From NCBI GenBank assembly GCA_041495205.1, contig JBGQCF010000001.1, positions 124,001 through 188,000 of the forward strand: a stretch of 64,000 bases of DNA, in the 5' to 3' direction. This document shows positions 45,892 to 54,223 of the stretch, one piece after another (the stretch's first letter is position 1; each line of letters opens with the position of its first letter). This stretch comes from JAHFRG01 sp041495205 (lineage in GTDB: Bacteria > Pseudomonadota > Gammaproteobacteria > Burkholderiales > JAHFRG01). The position numbers and the translations under genes were made by a program. The notes beneath the pieces were generated by a model that saw nothing but the letters and a program-made list of their open reading frames with translations, ran no database searches and was not told the DNA's origin.

Positions 45892-46170
45892 CTACGAGTT
45901 GTCGTCGTCCGCGATCGCCGTGAACCGATCACGCGGATGCAGCTTGACATCATCATGGTCGCCAATGACCTTGTGTTGGCCGTTCGGAAGTTCCTGCTGC
46001 AGCACGAAATCAAGCTGGATCGGCACCCCTTGTGCGATCGCAGCCTGCTTAATCTCGAGACCGGTTGCAGTTCGGTCAGGGAGCGTGACGGGGCGCTCGT
46101 TTACCGTCACTTCGACCGCGTGGGGATGCTTGCTGTGCTCTTGATGACGCTCGATAGCCTGTTGTTCCAT
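45892..46170 (-). CDS. Ubiquitin-like protein (Multi_ubiq type, single domain)
   Basis: 92 aa from the ATG at 46170 (AGGA seven bases upstream). One beta-grasp-like repeat is visible: VEVTVNERPVTLPDRTATGL, then EIKQAAIAQGVPIQLDF, DDVKLHPRDRFTAI. This is the Multi_ubiq pattern with a single copy. The C-terminus is ADDDNS with no Gly-Gly, so maturation by the JAB domain or a non-standard linkage would be needed. It is first in a three-gene operon. Confidence 0.8.
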   Translation of the reverse strand: MEQQAIERHQEHSKHPHAVEVTVNERPVTLPDRTATGLEIKQAAIAQGVPIQLDFVLQQELPNGQHKVIGDHDDVKLHPRDRFTAIADDDNS

Positions 46171-46191
46171 GTCAATTCCTTTCAAAATTAT

Positions 46192-46282
46192 GTTGCTAAA
46201 AAGCCTCGTGATTGCTAAAGTGGAATCACTTGAAGCGCAATATACATATTGCCTTTAAGGTTGTCAATTGCTTTTTAGCAAC
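46192..46282. promoter_or_regulatory. Bidirectional control region with inverted operator sites
   Basis: GTTGCTAAAAAGC (46192-46204) and its exact complement GCTTTTTAGCAAC (46270-46282) face each other; a third half-site TTGCTAAAG is at 46212. A separate palindrome GCAATAT AC ATATTGC lies at 46237-46252. The outer sites are next to the Ubl start on one side and the XRE ribosome site on the other, so one regulator can control both directions. Confidence 0.75.
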
Positions 46283-46295
46283 TAAAGGAGGATTA

Positions 46296-46670
46296 ATGGC
46301 CGACGCAGACAAGGGCTTTCACGCTGAGGCGTTCTATGACGCTCTCGCCACAACCGTGAAAACCCGGGAGCAAACATGGAAACAGGTGAGCAAGGAAACA
46401 GGGGTAAGTCCATCTACTCTAACGAGAATGGCACAAGGGCGGCGGCCGGACGCCGCGAGCCTTGCTGTGCTCTCCGCGTGGGCCGGAATCAACCCAGCCG
46501 ATTTTGTGGGGTTGCGTAAAAAAACAAAGACGCCGGAATCGTTGGTCGCGATCTCGACGCTGCTCCGGGCGGATTCGAATCTGAAGCCAGACGCCGCCAA
46601 GACACTTCAGGCCATTATAGAGACCGCCTACGAAAAGTTGAAGCAGGAACGGTCGGGAAGCAAGAAGTAA
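46296..46670 (+). CDS. XRE-family transcriptional regulator
   Basis: 124 aa from the ATG at 46296 (AAAGGAGG upstream). The HTH is WKQVSKETGVSPSTLTRMAQ (about residues 29-48) followed by GRRPDAASLAVLSAWAGI; the C-terminal half is helical. It overlaps the ImmA gene (TAATG) and diverges from the Ubl operon across inverted sites. XRE-ImmA pairs usually work as repressor and anti-repressor peptidase, so induction of both the Ubl operon and hsdM-mrr after damage or infection is a fair hypothesis. Confidence 0.9.
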   Translation: MADADKGFHAEAFYDALATTVKTREQTWKQVSKETGVSPSTLTRMAQGRRPDAASLAVLSAWAGINPADFVGLRKKTKTPESLVAISTLLRADSNLKPDAAKTLQAIIETAYEKLKQERSGSKK

Positions 46671-47245
46671 TGCTTCCGCGGGGATTCAAGGCAGAAGCGA
46701 ATCGCATCTCCGTCGAGATGCGAAGGGAACTCGGGCTCGAGCCCCACTTACCACTCTGTCCTTGGCGCCTCGCGGACCATCTTTCTGTTCCCACAATCCC
46801 GCTGAGCAAGCTTGCGGAAGAGAACCCCACCATAAAAGGGAACATGGATTACCTTCTAAACGTCGATTCGGGAGTGTTCTCTGCCATCACGATTTTCGAC
46901 GGTAGCTACCGCTTCATCGTACATAACGACGGCCATGCGCCGACTCGGCAGCGCGCAAATCTTGCGCACGAGCTGGCGCATGCGCTTTTGCATCACCCCC
47001 CTCACCCACCGTTCTGCAAACATGGCAAACGCGTATTCAATCGGCAACTTGAGGATGAAGCTAGCTGGCTCGGACCGACACTATTGGTGTCGAATGAAGC
47101 AGCGCAATGGGCGCTTCGCTCCGGAATGACCGAGGAAGCGGCAGGGCGTCATTTCGGGGTTAGCAGAGACCTAGTTCGTTTTCGCCTGAATAAGAGTGGT
47201 GCAGTACGATTGGCCAGCTACGGCAACCGAAAGATTAGAGCGTGA
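46670..47245 (+). CDS. ImmA/IrrE-family metallopeptidase
   Basis: 191 aa. The zinc motif is HELAH in ANLAHELAHALLHHP (about residues 98-112). ImmA-type enzymes cleave partner XRE repressors on a signal. Start overlaps the XRE stop, and its own stop overlaps the GTG start of hsdM (GTGA), making XRE-ImmA-hsdM one transcription and translation chain. Confidence 0.9.
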   Translation: MLPRGFKAEANRISVEMRRELGLEPHLPLCPWRLADHLSVPTIPLSKLAEENPTIKGNMDYLLNVDSGVFSAITIFDGSYRFIVHNDGHAPTRQRANLAHELAHALLHHPPHPPFCKHGKRVFNRQLEDEASWLGPTLLVSNEAAQWALRSGMTEEAAGRHFGVSRDLVRFRLNKSGAVRLASYGNRKIRA

Positions 47246-48741
47246 CTACGGCTACCATTGTCCAAAAGCTCTGGAACTACTGCAACGTCCTGCGCGACGA
47301 TGGGATGAGCTATGGCGACTACGTCGAGCAGCTCACCTTCCTACTATTTCTCAAGATGGCAGACGAGCGGAGTCGGTCACCGTACAATCAACTGAGTCTT
47401 GTCCCCTCGGAATATGCATGGCCGTCACTCTTGTTGCGCGACGGTGATGAGCTGTTTGACCATTACCGGCATGTGTTGGAGAAACTGGGCGAGAAGAAAG
47501 GCATGCTTGGTCTCATCTTCGGCAAAGCGCAGAACAAGTTCCAGGACCCGGCGAAACTGCGGCGCTTGATTGTCGATCTCATTGATAAGGAAAACTGGTC
47601 TTCGATGAGCGCGGATGTGAAGGGTGATGCCTACGAGGGTCTGTTAGAGAAGAACGCCCAAGACTTAAAATCCGGCGCGGGACAGTACTTCACGCCGCGT
47701 GCGCTGATACGCGCGATGGTGGACGCGGTCGCACCCAAGCCCGGCGAGTCGATCTGCGACCCTGCCTGCGGGACAGGCGGTTTCCTGTTCCTCGCACATA
47801 ACTACATCGTCGAGCACTACCCCAACCTCACAAAGGACGAGAAGCGTCGGCTGAAGGAAGATACCTTCAAGGGTTGGGAGTTGGTGCAGAGCACTGCTCG
47901 TGTTTGCGCGATGAACCTGATGCTGCATGGCATCGGCTCCGACAAGAACGTTCCAGTTGCGGTGGCAGACGCGCTTGCGGCCGACCCTGGCGAGCGCTTC
48001 GAGGTAGTACTTACTAATCCACCTTTCGGTAAAAAGTCGAGTACGATGATCGTCGGCGAAAATGGGAAAGTCAGTACCGAGAAAGATCTTGTCGAGCGCG
48101 AAGACTTCTGGGCGACAACGTCGAACAAGCAGCTTAATTTCCTACAGCACGTAAAGACGCTGCTCAAGCCACACGGCCGCTGCGCAATAGTCGTTCCGGA
48201 CAACGTACTATTCGAAGGCGGTGCAGGCGAGGCCGTTCGGAAAAAGTTATTGCACGAATGCGATGTGCACACGCTGCTGCGACTACCCACTGGTCTCTTC
48301 TACGCGCAGGGCGTAAAGGCGAACGTGCTGTTCTTCGACAAAAAGCCCGCGTCCGAAACGCCGTGGACAAAAAAGCTGTGGATTTACGACTTGCGAACCA
48401 ACAAACACTTCACGCTCAAGACCGGCCCACTCAAGCGCGAAGACCTGGACGAGTTCGTCACCCTCTACAATCCCGCCAACCGCTATGACCGCAAGCCGAC
48501 GTGGTCTGAAAAGAATCCGGATGGTCGCTGGCGCGTCTACGATTACGACGAGCTCGTCGCCCGCGACAAGGCGAGTCTCGACATCTTCTGGCTAAGGGAC
48601 GAGAGCCTTTCAGAATCCGACAACCTGCCAGCTCCAGAGGTGATTGCACAGGAAATCATAGATGATCTAGAAACAGCGCTGGAGCAGATGCAGGAGATTG
48701 CCGCTGATCTCAGGGGCACCACAGGATCGAAGACAAGCTGA
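47242..48741 (+). CDS. hsdM: Type I restriction-modification methyltransferase subunit
   Basis: 499 aa. SAM motif DPACGTGGF and catalytic NPPFG are in the order of N6-adenine gamma-type enzymes; the N-terminal HsdM domain (QKLWNYCNVLRDDGMSYGDY) is complete. It methylates the target set by HsdS. Unusually it is 4.98 kb downstream of hsdS and coupled to an ImmA gene, then overlaps mrr by one base. Confidence 0.96.
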   Translation: MTTATIVQKLWNYCNVLRDDGMSYGDYVEQLTFLLFLKMADERSRSPYNQLSLVPSEYAWPSLLLRDGDELFDHYRHVLEKLGEKKGMLGLIFGKAQNKFQDPAKLRRLIVDLIDKENWSSMSADVKGDAYEGLLEKNAQDLKSGAGQYFTPRALIRAMVDAVAPKPGESICDPACGTGGFLFLAHNYIVEHYPNLTKDEKRRLKEDTFKGWELVQSTARVCAMNLMLHGIGSDKNVPVAVADALAADPGERFEVVLTNPPFGKKSSTMIVGENGKVSTEKDLVEREDFWATTSNKQLNFLQHVKTLLKPHGRCAIVVPDNVLFEGGAGEAVRKKLLHECDVHTLLRLPTGLFYAQGVKANVLFFDKKPASETPWTKKLWIYDLRTNKHFTLKTGPLKREDLDEFVTLYNPANRYDRKPTWSEKNPDGRWRVYDYDELVARDKASLDIFWLRDESLSESDNLPAPEVIAQEIIDDLETALEQMQEIAADLRGTTGSKTS

Positions 48742-49568
48742 TGGCGCGGCGAGAGCAAGGAGTAATAGAGGATTTAGTTGAAATCGCCTCCAAGTTTCCT
48801 TGGTGGGTCAGTGTTGTTCTTGCGATTGTCACGTACTTGGTACTGCACTCATTTGCCTCTATGGGAGTCGCCGTAACGGCCGATGCTAAAAACATTGGTG
48901 CCGTTGTCAGCACACAGATATTTAGGACATTTGCAATGATCGCACAGTATCTTCTGCCTGGAGCACTTCTGGTTGGCGCGGCAGCATCTGTTCTTGGTCG
49001 GCACAAGCGTAATGCCTTGCATGAGAACGTTGCAACCGCTGGTGTGAGGGGTGCTCTTGAAAAAATGTCCTGGCAAGAGTTTGAAATGCTCGTGGGCGAG
49101 TCCTTCAGGCGGCGCGGTTTTTCTGTGGAAGAAACGGGCGGCGGCGGTGCGGATGGCGGAGTGGATCTTGTCGTCTCTCGTGGTGCTGACCGTTACTTAG
49201 TCCAATGCAAGCAGTGGAAAGCTCGGCAAGTCGGAGTCGAAACAGTCAGGGAACTCTATGGTGTGATGGCCGCGCGCAGGGTAGCCGGCGGTTACGTTGT
49301 TACATCGGGCGTTTTCACTGACGAAGCAAAGCGCTTCGCCGAAGGTCGAGAAATAAAATTGATTGCGGGAGATCAGCTAGTCGAGATGATACGCACCACG
49401 CAGACTGCTGTGCCAATAAAAGACCCCGTCGCTGCGGCTGAAAGTCCCTCATGCCCACAATGTGGTTCGCCGATGGTTCTGAAAACCGCGCGTAAGGGCG
49501 CTAACAGGGGTAATTCATTTTGGGGCTGTCCAAAGTATCCCAACTGCCGCGGCGCGCGACCAGCCTGA
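48741..49568 (+). CDS. Mrr-like restriction endonuclease with membrane segments and zinc finger
   Basis: 275 aa. Two hydrophobic segments (about residues 20-38 and 55-80) precede an Mrr-cat PD-(D/E)xK domain: SWQEFEMLVGESFRRRGFSV, GADGGVDLVV and VQCKQWK. A topoisomerase-type zinc finger follows (CPQCGSPM ... CPKYPNC). Such membrane-tethered Mrr proteins are common in defence islands. It overlaps hsdM by one base (TGATG). Confidence 0.9.
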   Translation: MARREQGVIEDLVEIASKFPWWVSVVLAIVTYLVLHSFASMGVAVTADAKNIGAVVSTQIFRTFAMIAQYLLPGALLVGAAASVLGRHKRNALHENVATAGVRGALEKMSWQEFEMLVGESFRRRGFSVEETGGGGADGGVDLVVSRGADRYLVQCKQWKARQVGVETVRELYGVMAARRVAGGYVVTSGVFTDEAKRFAEGREIKLIAGDQLVEMIRTTQTAVPIKDPVAAAESPSCPQCGSPMVLKTARKGANRGNSFWGCPKYPNCRGARPA

Positions 49569-49613
49569 GCAAATCAACCAACAGAAAAAAAGGGTTGGAG
49601 TCGACTTACCTGA

Positions 49614-51050
49614 TTACTTGATCAGCCCTTCCGCTTTCAACTCTTCCTGCACCTCATGCCCCGACACTTCCGCGCCGGCATCGCGCGGAAGTCCCGCGTG
49701 TAAAAAGAGCGACGTCGCGGAAATGATCGCGATGCCAAGGAAAGCCGGCCAGAAATCGGAAGCGACGATCGTATGGTGATCCTGCAGGAGGCTCGAGATC
49801 TGCAGCGCGTAGGCGCCGACCGCCACGCCCAGGCTCTGCGCGAGCTGCTGAGCCATGCTCGAGAAGCTCGATGCCCGGCTCATCGCCGGCATGGAGACAT
49901 CGGCGAACGAGATCGCATGCAGCGCGGTGAACTGCAGCGAGCGCAGGCAGCCGCTGAATAGCAGCACGGCGACGATGATGTAATGCGGCGTGCTTGCGGT
50001 GAATAATCCGTAGACCGCGATGGCGGCCGAGGCCACGGCCGCATTCACCGTCATCACTCTGCGGAATCCGTAGCGCCTGAGGATCGCGCTCGTCAGGGTT
50101 TTCATTAGCAATGCGCCCGCCGCCGTCGCGCAGGTCAGCAGGCCGGATTGCAGCGGGTCGAGCCCGAAGCCGAGCTGCAGCAAGAGCGGCAGCAGAAATG
50201 GCGTCGCGCCGACGCCGATGCGGAACAGACTGCCGCCCACGACGCTGGTGCGGAACGTGGGAATCTTCAGCAGCGCGAGGTCGAGCACGGGATGCGGCGT
50301 GCGCTTGGCATGCCACCCATAGCTCGCGAGGACGAGCGCGCCGAGCGCGATGCAGATGGCCGAGAGTTCCCCGGACAACAGATGGCCGCCGAGCGCGGAC
50401 AGGCCCAGCATCAGCACCGAGAGCCCGATACCGGAGAGCATGAAGCCGCGCACGTCGAGCGACGGCATCTCCGGTTCGCGGATGTTCGGGATGTGGCGCA
50501 ACACCAGGAACAGACCGAGAATGCTGATCGGCACGTTGATCAAAAAAATCCAGCGCCAGTGGAAATACAGCGTGATCATGCCGCCGAGCGGCGGGCCGAT
50601 GACAGGTCCCATCAGCGCCGGCACGGTGAGATAGGTGAGCGCCGAGACGAGCTCGCTCTTCGGGATGGCCCGGAGCAACACGAGGCGGCCGACCGGCACC
50701 ATCATCGCGCCGCCCATCCCCTGCAGGAAGCGCGCGCCGACGAACGCCGCCAGCGTGCTCGACACTGCGCACAGCAGCGATCCGCCCATGAACACGGCGA
50801 TCGCGGCGGCGAACACGGTGCGCGAGCCGAAGCGGTCGGCGAACCAGCCGCTCACCGGAATGAACACCGCGAGGCTGACGAGATAGGACGTCAGCGCAAG
50901 CTTGAGCCCGAGCGGATTTTCCCCGATGTCCTTGGCGATGGCCGGCAACGCCGTCGCGATTACCGTCGCATCCATGTTCTCCATGAAGAGAGCACAGGCG
51001 ACGATCAGCGGGATCAGGATCGCGCGCGGCATTAATTGCAGTGCTCTCAC
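49614..51050 (-). CDS. DHA2-family (EmrB/QacA) MFS drug exporter
   Basis: 478 aa with about 13-14 membrane segments. MENMDATVIATALPAIA (TM1) and SWFADRFGSR-like loop (WFADRFGSRTVF) are MFS-DHA2 signatures. The last residues, VQEELKAEGLIK, match the end of the GST gene at 52495 (VQETMRAEGLIK) in protein and DNA (about 34 of 41 bases), so its tail has been swapped by local duplication. Substrate unknown. Confidence 0.88.
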   Translation of the reverse strand: MRALQLMPRAILIPLIVACALFMENMDATVIATALPAIAKDIGENPLGLKLALTSYLVSLAVFIPVSGWFADRFGSRTVFAAAIAVFMGGSLLCAVSSTLAAFVGARFLQGMGGAMMVPVGRLVLLRAIPKSELVSALTYLTVPALMGPVIGPPLGGMITLYFHWRWIFLINVPISILGLFLVLRHIPNIREPEMPSLDVRGFMLSGIGLSVLMLGLSALGGHLLSGELSAICIALGALVLASYGWHAKRTPHPVLDLALLKIPTFRTSVVGGSLFRIGVGATPFLLPLLLQLGFGLDPLQSGLLTCATAAGALLMKTLTSAILRRYGFRRVMTVNAAVASAAIAVYGLFTASTPHYIIVAVLLFSGCLRSLQFTALHAISFADVSMPAMSRASSFSSMAQQLAQSLGVAVGAYALQISSLLQDHHTIVASDFWPAFLGIAIISATSLFLHAGLPRDAGAEVSGHEVQEELKAEGLIK

Positions 51051-51442
51051 GTATTACCCAGATACTCGCGCGGACTGATGATGCGTACGCCGCGGTACTC
51101 CCGAAGTGCCAGCAACACCCTGTCTCCGGTAACGATAGCGTCCGCGCGGCCGGCGAGCGCGCATTCCAGGATGCGGTTGTCGGGCTCGTCCTTTACAACA
51201 TGGAGTCTTCGCCGCGGCTTGACTGATAAGGCGAGTTCCGACAGAAACACGGCGACGTGCGCGAGCTCTTCAGCATCGCGCGAGAACTTGCGTCCGAGTA
51301 TGCCAAGCAGTTCGTCGAGGATGGGCTTGGAGAGAATAAGCTGATCTTGTTCCGCTGCTACGCGGCGCAGGGCCGCTTCGCCCCGGCCGCCCGGGAACAC
51401 CAGAGCCGAGACGAGAATGTTAGTGTCGAAAACGACCTTCAC
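51047..51442 (-). CDS. PIN-domain toxin
   Basis: 131 aa. The PIN acidic residues are visible: VFDTNILVSALVFPGG (Asp6), Glu44 in LDELL, and DEPDNRILECALAG with ADAIVTGDR. This is the COG1569-type toxin family, RNases paired with ribbon-helix-helix antitoxins. The start overlaps the antitoxin stop by four bases. Confidence 0.9.
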   Translation of the reverse strand: MKVVFDTNILVSALVFPGGRGEAALRRVAAEQDQLILSKPILDELLGILGRKFSRDAEELAHVAVFLSELALSVKPRRRLHVVKDEPDNRILECALAGRADAIVTGDRVLLALREYRGVRIISPREYLGNT

Positions 51443-51675
51443 CCGCGCAGGTAGCGATCGAGGTCCTGCTCGGTGAGGATGCCTTTGTCGCGCGCCTTGC
51501 GGCTCCAGTATCCCTGCATGCCGCGAAGCTCCTGGAATCGCCGCTCGATACGCGTCTGGCGCAGCGCGTCCTGGATCACCGCGCTCAGCGTCTTGCCCTC
51601 GGCGCGGGCGAGCGCCTCGACGTCACGCGCGAGAGCGGCGGGAAGCGAGATGGTTTTCTTGACGGCGGTACCCAT
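51439..51675 (-). CDS. RHH (CopG-like) antitoxin
   Basis: 78 aa from the ATG at 51675. KKTISLPAALARDVEALARA and GKTLSAVIQDAL form the ribbon-helix-helix; the charged C-terminus (WSRKARDKGILTEQDLDRYL) would bind the toxin. A palindrome 20 bases upstream is the likely operator. Confidence 0.85.
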   Translation of the reverse strand: MGTAVKKTISLPAALARDVEALARAEGKTLSAVIQDALRQTRIERRFQELRGMQGYWSRKARDKGILTEQDLDRYLRG

Positions 51676-51694
51676 GGCGGCTCGATCCAGTGTT

Positions 51695-51715
51695 TGGTAT
51701 GAATAAATCATACCA
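51695..51715. promoter_or_regulatory. Palindromic operator of the PIN/RHH pair
   Basis: TGGTATGA and TCATACCA flank ATAAA, 20 bases upstream of the antitoxin start. The position fits autorepression by the RHH protein. Confidence 0.65.
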
Positions 51716-51819
51716 GTAGCATGCCGGCTGTCAAGCGGCAATGTCTGTTCGTTATTTGTCCCGTGGGCGCCGATCTCGCCGGTTGACCCATAACTTGACT
51801 TATACTTGACTTACAAAGG

Positions 51820-51902
51820 CAGGGTCAGGTTTTGAATCTTGAATTCTTCACTCTGACGAGTACCTTATGTGTCCCAAGCAAAACGGGGTCGGAGTCGACT
51901 TC
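51820..51902. repeat. REP-like dispersed repeats
   Basis: GGGTCAGGTTTTGAATCTTG (51820-51846) and GGGGTCGGAGTCGACTT (51885-51902) are words of the type scattered by REP-associated tyrosine transposases. Relatives stand at 49589, 52427 and 53135. No transposase gene is present. Confidence 0.55.
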
Positions 51903-51980
51903 CAAACGAAGGCCAGCGATCCTTGCGCTCCGGAGTGCCGTTTGCTGTGGCTGTCACGGCCAGCGAGGTATGATGAACTG

Positions 51981-52388
51981 ATGTGGGAACGTCTCAAGCG
52001 CTGGGCGCGTGAACTGGAGAACGACGGGCTTACGCTGTGGTTCTGCTGCCGGCACCCGGGCATGCCGCTGCTGCCAAAACTATTCGCGATGCTGGTCGTC
52101 GGCTACTTTCTGAGCCCGATCGACCTGATTCCCGACTTCATCCCGGTGCTGGGCTACCTCGACGAACTCATCCTGCTGCCGGTCAGCATCTATTTCATTC
52201 TCAAATTGGTACCCGAGCCGGTATTGATCGAATGCCGTGCCGACGCTAAAGTCTGGATCGCCCAGCACAAGCCGACGCCCAAGAGCATCATCGCCGCCGT
52301 GGTCATCATGTTGCTGTGGATGGCGTTTTTCTGGGCGTTATGGAAATACTGGGGCGATAACGTAATCAAGTGGTTCAGCGCGGCCTGA
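51981..52388 (+). CDS. DUF1232 (YkvA-like) membrane protein
   Basis: 135 aa from the ATG at 51981; the longer open frame starts in repeat sequence. The DUF1232 block YFLSPIDLIPDFIPVLGYLDEL is at about 42-63, with a C-terminal membrane segment (IIAAVVIMLLWMAFFWALW). Function unknown. Confidence 0.88.
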   Translation: MWERLKRWARELENDGLTLWFCCRHPGMPLLPKLFAMLVVGYFLSPIDLIPDFIPVLGYLDELILLPVSIYFILKLVPEPVLIECRADAKVWIAQHKPTPKSIIAAVVIMLLWMAFFWALWKYWGDNVIKWFSAA

Positions 52389-52426
52389 GCGCGCAGCGCA
52401 TTATTCATACCGAGCGGTGCCACGAA

Positions 52427-52462
52427 GCGGGGTCAGGTCTTGAATTATCAGTTTTCAATTGT
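52427..52462. repeat. REP-like repeat
   Basis: GGGGTCAGGTCTTGAATTAT followed by CAGTTTTCAATTGTGAC, close to widespread REP words. It lies between DUF1232 and gst. Confidence 0.55.
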
Positions 52463-52494
52463 GACATTCTCGCAGTGGGTGTGAGAAGCTGTAA

Positions 52495-53103
52495 CTATTT
52501 GATCAGCCCTTCCGCCCTCATCGTCTCCTGCACCTTGGGGCGCGCGGCGACGCGGGCCATGTAGTCTTTGATCTTCGGCCACTTGCCGAGATCGATCTTG
52601 TGCAAGTGGGTCCAGTTGAGCACCGTGAAAAGGTAAGCGTCGGCCACGCTGAACTTGTAGCCCATTAGATATTGTTTGGCGTCGAGCGCCGCCGCGAGGT
52701 AATCGAGGCGCCGGCCGACCAGCGCGAGTTGGGCTTGTTTCCATTCCGGTGTCATCTTCAGGTTGAAGAACGCGCCGATGGACTTGTGGATCTCGGTTGC
52801 CACGAAGTTGATCCACTCCATCAGGCGGTAGCGCTCCATGGTGCCGGCCTTGGGCGCGAGGTCTGACCCGGGCTTCTGGTCCGCGAGGTATTGGATGATG
52901 ACGCCAGCTTCGGTGAGCACCTGCCCGTCATCAAGCCTGATGGCGGGCACGTAGCCTTTCGGGTTGATTTTCCGGTAATCCTCTCCGCCGGCGGTTTTCA
53001 TCGCGGCAAAGTCGACCTTATCCAAATCGAAGTTGTAGCCCGCTTCGCGCAGAACGATATGCGGGGCCATCGAGCAGGCGCCCGGGTAGTAGTAGAGCTT
53101 CAT
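52495..53103 (-). CDS. Glutathione S-transferase (beta class)
   Basis: 202 aa from the ATG at 53103. MKLYYYPGACSMAPHI gives the N-terminal thioredoxin fold with the beta-class Cys10, VPAIRLDDG the cis-proline, LTEAGVIIQYLAD the GSH site, and FSVADAYLFTVLNW the C-terminal helical motif. It conjugates glutathione to electrophiles. Its 3' end was copied onto the MFS gene at 49614. Confidence 0.93.
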   Translation of the reverse strand: MKLYYYPGACSMAPHIVLREAGYNFDLDKVDFAAMKTAGGEDYRKINPKGYVPAIRLDDGQVLTEAGVIIQYLADQKPGSDLAPKAGTMERYRLMEWINFVATEIHKSIGAFFNLKMTPEWKQAQLALVGRRLDYLAAALDAKQYLMGYKFSVADAYLFTVLNWTHLHKIDLGKWPKIKDYMARVAARPKVQETMRAEGLIK

Positions 53104-53134
53104 GCGTGTTTCCTTTCTTTTCGGGTATCGGAAC

Positions 53135-53152
53135 CGGGGTCGGAGTCGATTA
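53135..53152. repeat. REP-like repeat
   Basis: GGGGTCGGAGTCGATTAC, nearly identical to the words at 49589 and 51885. Confidence 0.5.
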
Positions 53153-53232
53153 CTTAATATTTTGCAGACAGTCTTGCGCAATACAAGGGATGTGATTCAT
53201 AGTCTTGATGTTTGATGTACATTATACTCGTC

Positions 53233-53323
53233 ATGAAACGCATCGTGATTTGCTGTGACGGCACCTGGAACACACCCGACCAGAAGGACCGGGGCGTGAT
53301 GCGCCCCACCAACGTCGTGAAGA
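53233..53323 (+). pseudogene. 5' fragment of a DUF2235 (phospholipase-like) gene
   Basis: The frame MKRIVICCDGTWNTPDQKDR and MRPTNVVKMA is the N-terminus of DUF2235 proteins (T6SS phospholipase-like), normally over 300 aa. After about 31 codons it runs in frame into an unrelated membrane protein. The catalytic region is absent. Confidence 0.75.
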
Positions 53324-53736
53324 TGGCGGACATGGATATCAACCTGGCGCAGACAAAACCCACCGAGGGAATGGTGACGCTGACCCATGTCATCTACGCG
53401 CTGCACGCTTTCAGCGCGCTGATGGGGATGCTCGGGCCGGCGTTCATCGTGACGGCGTTTCTCACCGGCTGGCCGTCCATCATCGCGGTGATCATCAATT
53501 ACGCGAGGCGCTCGGACGCGCGCGGCACGTATCTCGATTCGCATTTCGGCTGGCAAATCCGCACTTTCTGGTATGCGCTGCTGTGGGTAGTGATTGTGGC
53601 ACTGCTTATCATCAGCGTCTTCGGCATCCCGTTTGCCTGGGTGCTGGCGATCATCGTCGGGCTGTGGGTGATTTACCGCATCACCCGCGGCTGGATCGCG
53701 CTCATCAACAGCGAACCGATGCCGATGCCGGACTAG
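53324..53736 (+). CDS. DUF4870-like small membrane protein
   Basis: 137 aa from the ATG at 53324 (53333 also possible). KPTEGMVTLTHVIYALHAFS, YARRSDARGTYLDSHFGWQI and the last two hydrophobic segments match a betaproteobacterial membrane-protein family of unknown role. Because the DUF2235 fragment is in the same frame, a chimera starting at 53233 could be translated. Confidence 0.75.
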
Positions 53737-53841
53737 CAGGACCTACGCGCTGCCACTTGCGGGCGATAGGGTGTAAACTGGCTTTAATGTTCAGCGTTAA
53801 ATTCACGCTTGGGCGTTGTTGAACGAAGCAAGGAGGCCATC

Positions 53842-54204
53842 ATGCGCGCAACCCGACTGATTCCGGCGATGCTGGCGGCGCTTTTACTGGCCGGCCCGGC
53901 TTGGGCTGAATCCACCGAACCGTTTAACCGCGTAGATCCGATTATCGAGCAGCTGCTCCAGCCCGAAAATATCCTGCAAGGCCGATTCACGGAAGAGGAT
54001 GTGACTGAGATTTTCGCCATGATCCGTTCCGACATGGCGGGCAAACAGGTCGAGCCGTCCGAGCGGCTGAAGAAAAAAATAGAGGCCTTGGGCGCTTCCC
54101 TGCAGGCGCGCGGGGCGCTGGTCGGCAGGCTGCTCCTCAACGAACTGGAAGAAAGCGTCAAGCAAATGGTGCGCGAGCTGAACCGACAACCGGGCGCCAT
54201 TTGA
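53842..54204 (+). CDS. Secreted protein of unknown function
   Basis: 120 aa, start at 53842 with AGGAGG upstream. A signal peptide is clear (LIPAMLAALLLAGPAWA, cleavage after AWA). The mature part is helical and charged (SERLKKKIEALGASLQARG, LLLNELEESVKQMVREL). I do not recognise a family. A strong terminator follows 20 bases later. Confidence 0.7.
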   Translation: MRATRLIPAMLAALLLAGPAWAESTEPFNRVDPIIEQLLQPENILQGRFTEEDVTEIFAMIRSDMAGKQVEPSERLKKKIEALGASLQARGALVGRLLLNELEESVKQMVRELNRQPGAI

Positions 54205-54223
54205 TTAAAGCCAATATCTTTCG

